Source of the DNA: Arthrobacter burdickii | GTDB lineage: Bacteria > Actinomycetota > Actinomycetes > Actinomycetales > Micrococcaceae | Direction: 5' to 3' | Assembly: GCF_030433645.1 (NCBI RefSeq) | Contig: NZ_JAROCG010000002.1 | Coordinates: 310,001-374,000 of the forward strand | DNA: 64,000 bases | In this document: positions 16,083 to 24,892 of the stretch, piece by piece | How positions within the stretch are numbered: position 1 is the first letter of the stretch | How the letters are laid out: the number at the start of each line of letters is the position of its first letter | The notes under the pieces: model-generated | Database searches by the model: none | Seen by the model: the letters and a program-made list of their open reading frames with translations, nothing else | What the model was told of the DNA's origin: nothing | Translations under genes and position numbers: made by a program

Positions 16083-17822
16083 GTGACATCCACCGTTAAT
16101 CCCGACGTTGAATCCGCCGTCGATGCCGCTACGGAGCTGTCCGCCGAGGCGCTTGCCGAGCGCATGCAGGATCCCGACTGGTGGCGCCAGGCCACCGTCT
16201 ACCAGGTCTATCCGCGCAGCTTCGCCGACTCCAACGGCGACGGCATCGGTGACCTCAAGGGCATCACCTCCCGGATTCCGTACCTCACATCCCTCGGCGT
16301 CGACGCGGTCTGGCTGAGCCCCTTCTATCCCTCCGCGCTCGCGGACGGCGGGTACGACGTCGACGACTACCGCGATGTCGATCCCAAGCTCGGCACCCTC
16401 GAGGACTTCGACGAGATGATCGCCGCACTGCACCGGGCCGGCATCAAGCTCATCGCCGACATCGTGCCCAACCACACCTCCAACCGGCACGCCTGGTTCC
16501 AGGAGGCGCTGGCCTCGCCGAAGGGATCCGCAGCCCGCGACCGCTACATCTTCCGCGACGGCAAGGGCCCTGATGGCGACGAGCCGCCGTCGGACTGGGA
16601 CTCCGTGTTCGGCGGACCGGCATGGGAGCGGGTCGAGGACGGCCAGTGGTACATGCACATCTTCGCCCGGGAGCAGCCCGACCTGAACTGGGACAACCGC
16701 GAGGTTCGCGACGACTTCCTGGCGACGCTTCGCTTCTGGTCCGACCGCGGCGTCGACGGCTTCCGCGTGGACGTGGCGCACGCCCTGACCAAGGACATGA
16801 GCGAGCCGCTGCCGTCCAAGGCGGACCTCGGCCCCGAGGGTGGGAACCACAACGGAAAGCACCCCTTCTGGGACCGGGACGAGGTACACGAGGTCTTCGC
16901 CGAGTGGCGCAGGGTGTTCAACGAGTACACCCCGCCGCGCACCGCCGTCGCCGAGGCCTGGGTGCATGCCGACCGCCGCGCCCGCTACGCCAGCCCCGAG
17001 GGACTCGGTCAGGCGTTCAACTTCGACCTGCTGAAGGCGGACTGGGACCCCCACCAGTTCCGCGACACCATCACCAAGAACCTCGTCGAGGCGAAGACCT
17101 CCGGTGCGTCGTCGACCTGGGTCTTCTCCAACCACGACGTCGTCCGGCATGCCACGCGCTACGGCCTGCCGCCCGCCGGGCCGGACAGCGTGAGCAAGCC
17201 CGGCCAGGGCGGCACGGACAGCCAGGACGGCTCGGCCTGGCTGCTGAGCGGCGGCACCGAACCCGAGCTGGACCGCGAGCTGGGGGAGCGCCGCGCCCGC
17301 GCCGTCACGCAGCTCATGCTGGCGCTGCCCGGCTCCGCCTACCTGTACCAGGGGGAGGAGCTCGGCCTGCACGAGGTGGCCGACATCGCCGACGAGGACC
17401 GCCAGGACCCCACGTTCTTCCGCAACACCGGTGTGGACGTGGGCCGTGACGGCTGCCGCGTGCCGCTGCCCTGGACCAGGGACGGCGAGTCCTTCGGCTT
17501 CGGCTTCGCCGGCGCGCACCTGCCGCAGCCCGAGTGGTTCGGCGAGTACGCCGTGGAGGTGCAGGAGGGCGATCCCGACTCCACCCTCAGCTTCTACCGT
17601 CGGGCGCTCCAGCTGCGCCGCGAACTGCAGGGCGAGGAGGACTTCGAGTGGATCGAGGAGCCGTCGCCCGAGGTCCTGCACTTCACGCGTCCGGGCGGCT
17701 GGCACTGCGTCACCAACTTCGGTGCGGAGCCCGCTGACCTGCCTGCGGGTTCGGTGCTGCTGAGCAGCTCGCCGCTCGTTGACGGCAAGCTCCCGGCGGA
17801 CACGACGGCCTGGATCGCCTAG
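16083..17822 (+). CDS. GH13 alpha-glucosidase / oligo-alpha-glucosidase
   Basis: A 579-residue cytoplasmic enzyme without signal peptide that releases glucose from the ends of short alpha-glucans. All four GH13 motifs are visible: DIVPNHTSNRH, GFRVDVAHAL (nucleophile Asp), VAEAWVHA (acid Glu) and FSNHDVVRH (transition-state Asp). The N-terminal part WWRQATVYQVYPRSFADSNGDGIGDLKGI is typical of the oligo-1,6-glucosidase/alpha-glucosidase subgroup. GTG 16083 with AGAGGGA eight bases upstream is the best start; a longer open frame begins at 16005. It is probably repressed by the divergent ROK protein. Sucrose, maltose or isomaltose preference cannot be decided. Confidence 0.93.
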   Translation: MTSTVNPDVESAVDAATELSAEALAERMQDPDWWRQATVYQVYPRSFADSNGDGIGDLKGITSRIPYLTSLGVDAVWLSPFYPSALADGGYDVDDYRDVDPKLGTLEDFDEMIAALHRAGIKLIADIVPNHTSNRHAWFQEALASPKGSAARDRYIFRDGKGPDGDEPPSDWDSVFGGPAWERVEDGQWYMHIFAREQPDLNWDNREVRDDFLATLRFWSDRGVDGFRVDVAHALTKDMSEPLPSKADLGPEGGNHNGKHPFWDRDEVHEVFAEWRRVFNEYTPPRTAVAEAWVHADRRARYASPEGLGQAFNFDLLKADWDPHQFRDTITKNLVEAKTSGASSTWVFSNHDVVRHATRYGLPPAGPDSVSKPGQGGTDSQDGSAWLLSGGTEPELDRELGERRARAVTQLMLALPGSAYLYQGEELGLHEVADIADEDRQDPTFFRNTGVDVGRDGCRVPLPWTRDGESFGFGFAGAHLPQPEWFGEYAVEVQEGDPDSTLSFYRRALQLRRELQGEEDFEWIEEPSPEVLHFTRPGGWHCVTNFGAEPADLPAGSVLLSSSPLVDGKLPADTTAWIA

Positions 17823-17968
17823 CGCACTAGTGCTGGCCGCTTTTCTGCGGCAGCTTGTTCCGGCTCTGGGTGCTCGCGGCGCGGGCGCCCAGAGCCGTGG
17901 CGCGTGTACCCCCGGGATGGGGCCGCCGCGCCGGGTGTGCAGATCTGGGGCAGAGGTAGCGCCGCTGT

Positions 17969-18697
17969 GTGCGCAGGACGACGAAAGGCGAGCCCGTTCA
18001 TCCGCCGGAGAACCGGTTGCGAGGGTCGGTGGGACGTCGGAATACTGGAAAGACCGGCACGATCGACCCGGAGGGCAGCGACATCAGCAGGTCCCAGGAG
18101 AACGAGGAGCGGCTGCGGAAGGCAGCCCAGTTCCGCGCTGCCCGAGGGGACGCCGGTGATGCGATGGCCGAGCTTGAACGGCAGAACGACGACGGCGACT
18201 CCGCCTCCGGCGAGATGGCCCCGCTGCGTGAGGGCGAGGACGAGGTCAAACGCGCACGGCTGATCGTGGACCGGGCCGTGGCACGCGGCGACTTCGACAA
18301 CCTCGCGCTCGCGGGCAAGCCCATCCCTGGACTGGGGGAGAGCCACGATCCCGACTGGTGGGTCAAGGGCCTGATCCAGCGCGAGAACATCACCGGGCTC
18401 GGCCCGCGGGCCATCCTGCTGCGCACGGAGGACGCGGAGCTCGATGACCGCCTCGACCGCCAGTACACCGAGAAGCAGGTGCGCGAGGTCCTCGAGGACT
18501 TCAACTACCGCGTAATCGACGCGAGGCGCCAGCTCCTCGGCGGCCCTCCGGTCATCACCAAACTGCGCGATGTCGACGCGGAGGTGGAGCGGTGGCGTGA
18601 GCGCCGGGCCGCTGCCCGGCGTGCGGCGGAGGCCGCCGCGCCGCCCGCACCACCGAAGGCCTCCTTCTGGCGGCGCATCTGGCGCGGCGGCACCTGA
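17969..18697 (+). CDS. DUF1992 family (DnaJ-homologue C28-like) protein
   Basis: An up to 242-residue hydrophilic protein. The central segment (ARLIVDRAVARGDFDNLALAGKPIPGLGESHDPDWWVKGLIQREN) is the DUF1992 hallmark, shared with the J-domain protein DNAJC28, but no J domain is present. It is followed by LLRTEDAELDDRLDRQYTEKQVREVLEDFNYRV and a charged, Ala-rich C-terminus ending in SFWRRIWRGGT. The start is uncertain: GTG 17969 opens the frame, but GTG 18029 behind GAGG would remove a low-complexity leader. The function of the family is unknown. It stands alone between the glucosidase and the convergent GH65 gene. Confidence 0.8.
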   Translation: MRRTTKGEPVHPPENRLRGSVGRRNTGKTGTIDPEGSDISRSQENEERLRKAAQFRAARGDAGDAMAELERQNDDGDSASGEMAPLREGEDEVKRARLIVDRAVARGDFDNLALAGKPIPGLGESHDPDWWVKGLIQRENITGLGPRAILLRTEDAELDDRLDRQYTEKQVREVLEDFNYRVIDARRQLLGGPPVITKLRDVDAEVERWRERRAAARRAAEAAAPPAPPKASFWRRIWRGGT

Positions 18698-18737
18698 GCA
18701 ACGGCTGCAGCGGCAACGCCACCGCCCTGGTGTCCTG

Positions 18738-21218
18738 CTAGGCGCGCAGCGAAATGGTGGGCATCGACGCCGTCACCAGCGTGCCGTCCGCCCGGCGGGT
18801 TCCTTCGATGTCGCGTGTGCTCGGAGTGCCGGTCAGGCGCGGGCCCTGGTGGTCGAGGAGGACCGTGACGGGATGGTCCGCCCCCACGTACACCCGCTCG
18901 CCGCGGACGGTGACCGTCGCACTCACGCCTGCTTCGACCGTCAGGGTCATCGCATGCTGGGTCACGTCGGCACGCACCCGCGTACCGTGCAACGTCACTC
19001 GGAAGCTCATGCGCGTCCAGGCCTCGGGAAGGCGCGGGTCGAAGGTGATGCTGCCACCATGGTCGCGCATGCCGGCGAACCCGTAGGTGAGGGCGCTCCA
19101 CACCCCACCGGTCGAGGCCACGTGGATGCCGTCCGACGTGTTGTGGTGGAGGTCGGCGAGGTCCACGAACAGGGCGGACAGGAAGTACTTCATCGCCAGG
19201 TCCTGGTACCCGACCTCGGCCGCGATGATCGACTGGACCACCGCGGAGAGGGTGGAGTCCCCGGTCGTCAGGGCTTCGTAGTACTCGAAGTTTGCTCGCT
19301 TCTGCTCCGGGGTGAACTCATGGCCCTGCAGGAGGAGGGCGAGAACGACGTCGGCCTGCTTGAGGACCTGGAAGCGGTAGATCACCAGCGGGTGGTAGTG
19401 CAGCAGCAGTGGGCGCTTGCTCGCGGGGGTGTGCTCGAGGTCCCACAGTTCCTTCTCCAGGAACGCCTCGTCCTGCGGGTGGATGCCCGCCCGCTTGTCG
19501 AAGGGGATGTACATCTTCTCGGCGGCAAGCGCCCATTCGTAGATCTCGTCCTCGTTGAGCTTCAGGCGCGAGACCATCCGCTCGTAGGAGACGGGATCAG
19601 CGGACCGCAGCGACTCGACGGCACGCGTCGCCGACTTCAGGTTGGCCCGCGCCATGACGTTCGTATACAGGTTGTCGTTGACGACGGTCGTGTACTCGTC
19701 GGGTCCCGTGACCCCATGGATGTGGAAGTAGTCGTCGCCGTTGCTGCGCCAGAAGCCCAGGTCGGCCCACATCCGCGCCGTCTCGACGAGGATGTCGATC
19801 GCCCCGCGGACGAGGAAGTCCTTGTCCCCTGTCGCCGCGACGTACTGCATGAGCGCATAGGAGATGTCGGCGTCGATGTGGTACTGGGCGGTGCTGGCGG
19901 CGTAGTAGGCCGACGACTCCTGCCCGTTGATCGTGCGCCAGGGGAACAGCGCCCCGCGCTGGTTGAGTTCGACGGCCCGGGCGCGCGCCGGTTCGAGCAT
20001 GGTCTGGCGGAAGCGGAGGGCATTCCGTGCGACGAGGGGAGCGGTGTAGCTGAGGAAGGGGAGGACATAGACCTCGCTGTCCCAGAAGTAGTGGCCCCCG
20101 TAGCCGGAGCCGGACACGCCCTTCGCCGCGATGCCGCCGCCGTCGGTGCGGGCCGTGGACTGGGCCAGCTGGAAGATGTTCCAGCGCACGGCCTGCTGGG
20201 TGACGGGCTGCCCCTCCACCTCGACGTCGGAGCGCGACCAGAAATCGGCCAGCCATTCCCGCTGCTTCTGGTACTGCTCCTCGACGGGGACCTCGAGGGC
20301 GCGGTCCAGCGTGCGGCCGCAGCGGTCGGCGAGCTCGCGGACGGGCACGCCACGGGAGGTGTGGTACGTGATGGTCTTGACGAGCCGGATGGGCCGACCG
20401 GGCTTCGCCTTCACGCGGTAGACGTGCTTGGCGAGGTCGTCCTCGAGATGGGACCGCTGGTCCCACTCGTTGTCGGTGACCAGGTCGTGCTCGACGCCGC
20501 ACGCTACGGTCATCGACGAATTGGTGGTGCGGTAGCCGAGCAGGTAGCGCGAGCCGTCGACGCGCTTGAGGCGCGGCTGGAGTACCCGATCCTTGAACGA
20601 GTCCGCCTTGCGCGGATCGAACGTCGCGCTGTCGGCTGCTGGGAGCACCTGATCCTCGTCGACGCCGTCCTGGCGGTTGAGGATCTGGCTGGAGATGAGG
20701 ATGGACGCTTCGGCGTCGAGCATCTCCACCTCGTAGTCGACGACGGCCAGGTGGCGGTCCGAGAACGAGACGAGACGGCGCGTCCGCACGAGGACGCGCT
20801 TGCCGGAGGGCGTGCGCCACTCGAGCTCCCGCACCAGGACGCCGTCGGCGAAATCGAGGCGCCGCGAGTAGCGCAGGATGTCGGCCTCCGTCAGGACGAA
20901 CGGTTCGTCGTCGACGTACAGGCGGATGATCCTCGCATCGGGGACGTTGACGATCGTCTGCCCGACCCTGGCGAAGCCGAAGGCCTCCTCCGCGTGCTGG
21001 ATGGGCCAGGTCTCGTGGAAGCCGTTGATGAAGGTGCCGTAGTGGTGCCCGTCCCGGCCTTCGTCCACGTTGCCGCGAAGGCCGAGGTAGCCGTTGCCGA
21101 CCGTGAAGAGGGTCTCGGTGCGCCCCTGGAGGGAGACGTCGAATTCCGTCTCGACGAGCGCCCACTCATCGACGGGGAAGTGGTTGCGGTCCAGGGGGTC
21201 GGAGGAGATGAGGTTCAT
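18738..21218 (-). CDS. GH65 disaccharide phosphorylase (maltose/trehalose/kojibiose phosphorylase family)
   Basis: An 826-residue cytoplasmic enzyme that splits an alpha-linked glucosyl disaccharide with phosphate to give beta-glucose 1-phosphate plus glucose. Features are the N-terminal beta-sandwich (TLFTVGNGYLGLRGN), the (alpha/alpha)6 barrel with the GHYFWDSEVYVLPFL loop, the general acid Glu in VTGPDEYTTVVNDNLYTN, and the phosphate-site segment STGGVWSALTYGFAG. The length is typical for the family. The frame is open upstream, but ATG 21218 overlaps the stop of the beta-phosphoglucomutase gene as ATGA, so the two are coupled. The mutase partner strongly supports a beta-G1P-forming phosphorylase; the exact disaccharide is open. 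Confidence 0.93.
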   Translation of the reverse strand: MNLISSDPLDRNHFPVDEWALVETEFDVSLQGRTETLFTVGNGYLGLRGNVDEGRDGHHYGTFINGFHETWPIQHAEEAFGFARVGQTIVNVPDARIIRLYVDDEPFVLTEADILRYSRRLDFADGVLVRELEWRTPSGKRVLVRTRRLVSFSDRHLAVVDYEVEMLDAEASILISSQILNRQDGVDEDQVLPAADSATFDPRKADSFKDRVLQPRLKRVDGSRYLLGYRTTNSSMTVACGVEHDLVTDNEWDQRSHLEDDLAKHVYRVKAKPGRPIRLVKTITYHTSRGVPVRELADRCGRTLDRALEVPVEEQYQKQREWLADFWSRSDVEVEGQPVTQQAVRWNIFQLAQSTARTDGGGIAAKGVSGSGYGGHYFWDSEVYVLPFLSYTAPLVARNALRFRQTMLEPARARAVELNQRGALFPWRTINGQESSAYYAASTAQYHIDADISYALMQYVAATGDKDFLVRGAIDILVETARMWADLGFWRSNGDDYFHIHGVTGPDEYTTVVNDNLYTNVMARANLKSATRAVESLRSADPVSYERMVSRLKLNEDEIYEWALAAEKMYIPFDKRAGIHPQDEAFLEKELWDLEHTPASKRPLLLHYHPLVIYRFQVLKQADVVLALLLQGHEFTPEQKRANFEYYEALTTGDSTLSAVVQSIIAAEVGYQDLAMKYFLSALFVDLADLHHNTSDGIHVASTGGVWSALTYGFAGMRDHGGSITFDPRLPEAWTRMSFRVTLHGTRVRADVTQHAMTLTVEAGVSATVTVRGERVYVGADHPVTVLLDHQGPRLTGTPSTRDIEGTRRADGTLVTASMPTISLRA

Positions 21219-22015
21219 GAGGGGAGTTCCTGGGGTACGAGGTGCGCGCTCGGACCGGCGACGGCCGGTCGGGCAGGGAGGAAGGGGATGAGTTCGGCGA
21301 GGTCGTCGACGACGGTGTCCGCGCCATGGGCGAGGAGGGTATCGGCGCCGACACCCCGGTCGACGCCGATCACGAGACCGAAGGCGCCGGCGCGGCCGGC
21401 AGCGACGCCGGAGTGGGCATCCTCGACGACGGCACATGCAGAGGTGGGGAGGCCGAGCAGTTCGGCGGCGTAGAGGTAGGTGTCGGGAGCAGGTTTGCCT
21501 GCGATGCTCCGGCCGGCGGCGAGGACGCCGTCGACGACGACTTCGAAGCGATCACTCAGCCCGGCCGCTGCCAGGACGGGGACGCCGTTGCGGGAACTGG
21601 TGACGACTGCGACCTGGATTCCGGCGGCGACGGCGGCGTCGAGGAATGCGAGGGAGCCGGGATAGGGCTTTACTCCCTCCACCTGGAGGGTCTCGTTGAA
21701 GGCCTTGTTCTTGCGGTTGCCGAGTCCGCAGACAGTCTCGGCCTCGGGCGGATCCTCGGGCAGGCCCTCGGGCAGCGTGATGCCGCGGGAGGCGAGGAAC
21801 GCGCGAACGCCGTCGTAGCGGGGGCGACCGTCGATGTAGGTGAAGTAGTCCGCGTCGGTGTAGGCCTGCTCGATCCCCTGTGCCTCGAGGTAGGCGGTGA
21901 ACAGCCGCGCCCAGGCATGCATGTGCACCTCCGCGGTGGGCGTGAGGACGCCGTCGAGGTCGAAGAGGAGTGCGCTCAGGGACGAGAGGCGCGCGTGGGC
22001 GGGGAGGGAGGTCAT
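21215..22015 (-). CDS. pgmB: HAD family beta-phosphoglucomutase
   Basis: A 266-residue HAD hydrolase-fold enzyme converting beta-glucose 1-phosphate to glucose 6-phosphate. HAD motif I is LLFDLDGVLTPTAEVH (nucleophile and acid Asp), motif II is VAVVTSSRNG, and a Lys in GKPAPDTYLYAAELLG is followed by motif III VVEDAHSGVAAGRAG. ATG 22015 was chosen over longer versions because the N-terminal extension has no conserved character. It is first in a two-gene operon with the GH65 phosphorylase; together they feed disaccharide glucose into glycolysis. No promoter could be assigned with certainty in the 297 bases upstream. Confidence 0.92.
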   Translation of the reverse strand: MTSLPAHARLSSLSALLFDLDGVLTPTAEVHMHAWARLFTAYLEAQGIEQAYTDADYFTYIDGRPRYDGVRAFLASRGITLPEGLPEDPPEAETVCGLGNRKNKAFNETLQVEGVKPYPGSLAFLDAAVAAGIQVAVVTSSRNGVPVLAAAGLSDRFEVVVDGVLAAGRSIAGKPAPDTYLYAAELLGLPTSACAVVEDAHSGVAAGRAGAFGLVIGVDRGVGADTLLAHGADTVVDDLAELIPFLPARPAVAGPSAHLVPQELPS

Positions 22016-22312
22016 GGTGCTGATCGCCTTCAGGGGTGGCGGGAGCCGTGAATGGTCATCACGGTGCGGATCGACAGCGGCGGCGTTGATCAGCACTGAT
22101 CCTGCACCGGGGAGAGCGTGTCCGAGGAAGCTGGCCGGACGGGGTCGTCAACGGCGAGACCAGAACTGGGACGGGCGGGCCTGGACGGCCCAAATCCTGC
22201 AGCGCTGCTGCCGGACACGTTAAAGTCTACCGTCAACAAGTCCGTTCCCGCGCCCAGAACGGGCTGGATCGATACGCAGCCCAACGGTTACACTCGCGAT
22301 CCCCGCCGGCGG
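22016..22312. other. Gap between two leftward genes
   Basis: About 300 bases without a convincing gene. GTGCTGATC (22017-22025) and its complement GATCAGCAC (22088-22096) form a widely spaced inverted pair upstream of pgmB and could be a regulator site. The rest is moderately lower in GC and shows no RNA gene or transposon trace that I recognise. Confidence 0.4.
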
Positions 22313-24892
22313 TCAGTTCGGGATGATCCCGAACAGGACCTTCCTCTTGACCATCAGCCAGATGGCGAGGGTCACGACGGCGTGGATGACAAGACCCTGC
22401 CAGGCGCTCGCGCGGTCCAGCCCGGGGATGTTGGCGACCGCGAGCACGAAGAACACGTGGAGGATGAAGACGTACAGGCTCGCACGTCCCAGCGGGATGT
22501 ACAGCCAGCCGGTCAGCCTGTTGATGGGCTTCCAGAACGACGTCAGGATCACGTGCGCCGCGACGATGAAGAAGGCCAGGTTCAGGAGCCGGCCGGGTTG
22601 CAGGAACACGCGCACGTACGCGGATTCATACAGGGTCTCGTAGAAGCCGGCCGGGATGAAGGGCAGGCCGAGTCCCAGGGCGTAGTTCAGCCAGAGCACT
22701 CCCAGGACGAGCGCATATGCGCCGGTGGCGACGCCGACGAGGATCTTCCCCCGCGGGGTGCTGAGCGCGTCGATGATCGTCCGGCGGTGGTAGCCGATGA
22801 CGACGCCGTGGACGAAGATCACCTGCCACGTGAGTACGGGGAAGACGTCCTGGAACTGCGAGTTGAGGATCCGCAGGGAGAAGGCCGCGTCGAGGGCATA
22901 GAGCGCCCAGCTGATGGCCAGCAGCAGCCACCACAGCTTCTTCCGGAGCAGCAGGACCAGCAGTGGAACCGTCAGCGTCAGCACCACGTAGAGGCCCATG
23001 ATGTTGAAGGCCCATGGTCCCATGTTCAGCAGCAGCAGGTCCCGCACCGCGTACCCTGGCGGCGGGTAGTCGAGCAGCCGCTGGACGTTGGGGTACAGGT
23101 CGTACACGCGGCCGGTGGCCCCGATGCCTGCGGCGCCGGTCCCACGGTCCGTGAAGGTGGTGAGGACGGACGCGTCGAGGAAGGGCACCAGGGAGAGCAG
23201 GTAGACGGTGAGGACCACGGCCAGGGACGTGAGGTAGAGCTTGACAGCCCGCCTGGTGGTCCCCTTCGCCGCCTCGACGGCCCCGCGGCGCTTGACGGCC
23301 ATCGGGTGCACCATGCCGAGCACGACGCCGGACAGCATCACGAACAGCTCGGCACCCGTGATGGTCCCGATGAGGTTGCGTGAGATGAAGGACCACGGAC
23401 CGGCGATCTCTATGTGGGTGACGACCACCGAGGTGATGATCCAGCCGCGCAGCAGGTCGATCCGGCCATCGCGGGGAGCATGCTCGTCCGGATACCGCCA
23501 CTGCGGGACCACGCGCCTGGCGAGCCCGGCCAGGAGGATCAGGGCGAAGAGTCCGACGACGCACGCGACAAGATAGCCCATCACGGTGCTGACCGGGGCG
23601 CCGGCCTGCCACACCTGCTTTGTCGATTCGTTCGCGTCATCCTGGGCGACCACCTGGGTCACCGGCCCGAGCCGGACGCCCCGCGCTGCGTCGAGGGTCT
23701 CCCTCAGCGCCGCTTTTGTCGCGTCATCCGCGCCGAGCCTCCAGTCGACGGTGTGGCCCTGTGCTTCGGGCTCGGGGCGCTCCGCCTCGAGCCAGGCCAC
23801 CATGCCGATCTCGGGGTACTCCTCGGCGATCGCTGGGTCGAACAGCTGGTCGAGCCAGGCGCGCTTGATGTCGGCTTCGGGTGCGCTGTCGGCGTCCTCC
23901 GGGTCGTACAGCGCGGCCGTCTGGACGAGGAAGCGCTTGCCCTTCGCCGCCGCGTACTGCTTCGCGAAGTCGATGCGTGGAGCACCGGGGGCCGCACCGT
24001 AGGTGCCCGCGAGCTGGTCGGCGAACTTGTCCGGCTCGGGCAGCACGGAGGTGCTGATCGCGCCGGAATACTCGCGGGTGCCGTCAGCATTCCTGGTGGC
24101 GCCCTGCTCGTAGCTGCCGTAGTGGTACATCGTCAGGCCCACCCAGTCCACGGCGTCGTCGCCGGGGTAGTAGGGCTCGTAGGGGTCGTCGCCGGTGTCG
24201 ATCAGGCCGTTGCCGTCAGTGTCCAGTCCGGTGACCGCTCCGGACTCCCGTCCCTCCACCGCGCCGTACGCCTCGGTGAACGGATAGCCGGCCGCGTACG
24301 ACGGCGACCACACCATGGCTGTGCCGGGCGCTCCGTCGTGGACGGCGTCCGCGACGGTTCGAAACGCACCGATGTACTCGTCGGGCTGCTGCCCCCAGCT
24401 GAACCAGGTGCCGTTCATCTCGGGCGCGAAACGGAGGAAGAACGCGGTGCGGAACTCGTCGCTGATGCGCCCGAGCGCGTCGGCGAGGCGCACGGCGTCG
24501 TCGTCGGTCAGGTCCTCCAGCGGCTTCGACGGTTCGAGGGTGACCACCGCGAGGGACCCCAGCGGTGCCTCCTGGCGTGCGAGGTCGAAGAGGTCGCGCT
24601 CCGCTGCGTCGTCGAGCGGGTAGGGGATCGGACGGCTGAAGAACGACGGTGTGATCCCCGTGCGGTCCGCGTAGGCGCGGGCGTTGTCGGAGGACCAGTC
24701 GAGTTCGGGGCCGAAGTATCGGCCGTCCGCAAGGGCGGTGGGGTTTTCGAGGGGCGGTTGGTCCGAGGTGGTCGTGGTCGAGGGCAGGCCGGCTGCCTGC
24801 GCGGGAATGCCTCCGGCGAGGAGCCCGACCATCGACGCCACCAGGACCCAGGCCGCCATCCAGGCCCGAGTCCGCGACGTGGTCGCCGTCAT
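22313..24892 (-). CDS. Fusion of a secreted GH26-like domain with an OpgC-like membrane acyltransferase
   Basis: An 859-residue protein. Residues 1-34 look like a signal peptide ending near AQAAG. Residues 50 to about 410 form a GH26-like glycosidase domain: RFAPEMNGTWFSWGQ (154-168) carries the Glu equivalent to the GH26 acid/base, and a later VGLTMYHYG and VAWLEAE lie near the expected nucleophile strand. A transmembrane helix near 450 is followed by a polytopic part of about ten helices starting GRIDLLRGWIITSVVVTHIEIAG, which resembles OpgC/MdoC, the glucan succinyl-transferase family. The ATG overlaps the stop of the upstream glycosyltransferase as ATGA. The pair probably makes, trims and decorates an extracellular polysaccharide; the polymer is unknown. 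Confidence 0.82.
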   Translation of the reverse strand: MTATTSRTRAWMAAWVLVASMVGLLAGGIPAQAAGLPSTTTTSDQPPLENPTALADGRYFGPELDWSSDNARAYADRTGITPSFFSRPIPYPLDDAAERDLFDLARQEAPLGSLAVVTLEPSKPLEDLTDDDAVRLADALGRISDEFRTAFFLRFAPEMNGTWFSWGQQPDEYIGAFRTVADAVHDGAPGTAMVWSPSYAAGYPFTEAYGAVEGRESGAVTGLDTDGNGLIDTGDDPYEPYYPGDDAVDWVGLTMYHYGSYEQGATRNADGTREYSGAISTSVLPEPDKFADQLAGTYGAAPGAPRIDFAKQYAAAKGKRFLVQTAALYDPEDADSAPEADIKRAWLDQLFDPAIAEEYPEIGMVAWLEAERPEPEAQGHTVDWRLGADDATKAALRETLDAARGVRLGPVTQVVAQDDANESTKQVWQAGAPVSTVMGYLVACVVGLFALILLAGLARRVVPQWRYPDEHAPRDGRIDLLRGWIITSVVVTHIEIAGPWSFISRNLIGTITGAELFVMLSGVVLGMVHPMAVKRRGAVEAAKGTTRRAVKLYLTSLAVVLTVYLLSLVPFLDASVLTTFTDRGTGAAGIGATGRVYDLYPNVQRLLDYPPPGYAVRDLLLLNMGPWAFNIMGLYVVLTLTVPLLVLLLRKKLWWLLLAISWALYALDAAFSLRILNSQFQDVFPVLTWQVIFVHGVVIGYHRRTIIDALSTPRGKILVGVATGAYALVLGVLWLNYALGLGLPFIPAGFYETLYESAYVRVFLQPGRLLNLAFFIVAAHVILTSFWKPINRLTGWLYIPLGRASLYVFILHVFFVLAVANIPGLDRASAWQGLVIHAVVTLAIWLMVKRKVLFGIIPN

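Noticed and set aside
15978..17705. Long open frame opposite the GH13 alpha-glucosidase gene
   Set aside because: It mirrors a real gene with all GH13 motifs. The translated product is rich in G, V, R, E without any family pattern, as expected for the antisense of GC-rich coding DNA.
18570..21473. 967-codon open frame opposite the GH65 gene
   Set aside because: Antisense artefact of high GC; the opposite strand carries a complete phosphorylase with catalytic motifs.
22190..22310. Possible tRNA gene before the OpgC-like gene
   Set aside because: No cloverleaf could be folded and the conserved T-loop sequence is missing. I found no tRNA or rRNA gene in the window.
22118..23383. 421-codon frame opposite the OpgC-like part
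   Set aside because: Highly charged antisense product; the reverse strand encodes regular transmembrane helices.
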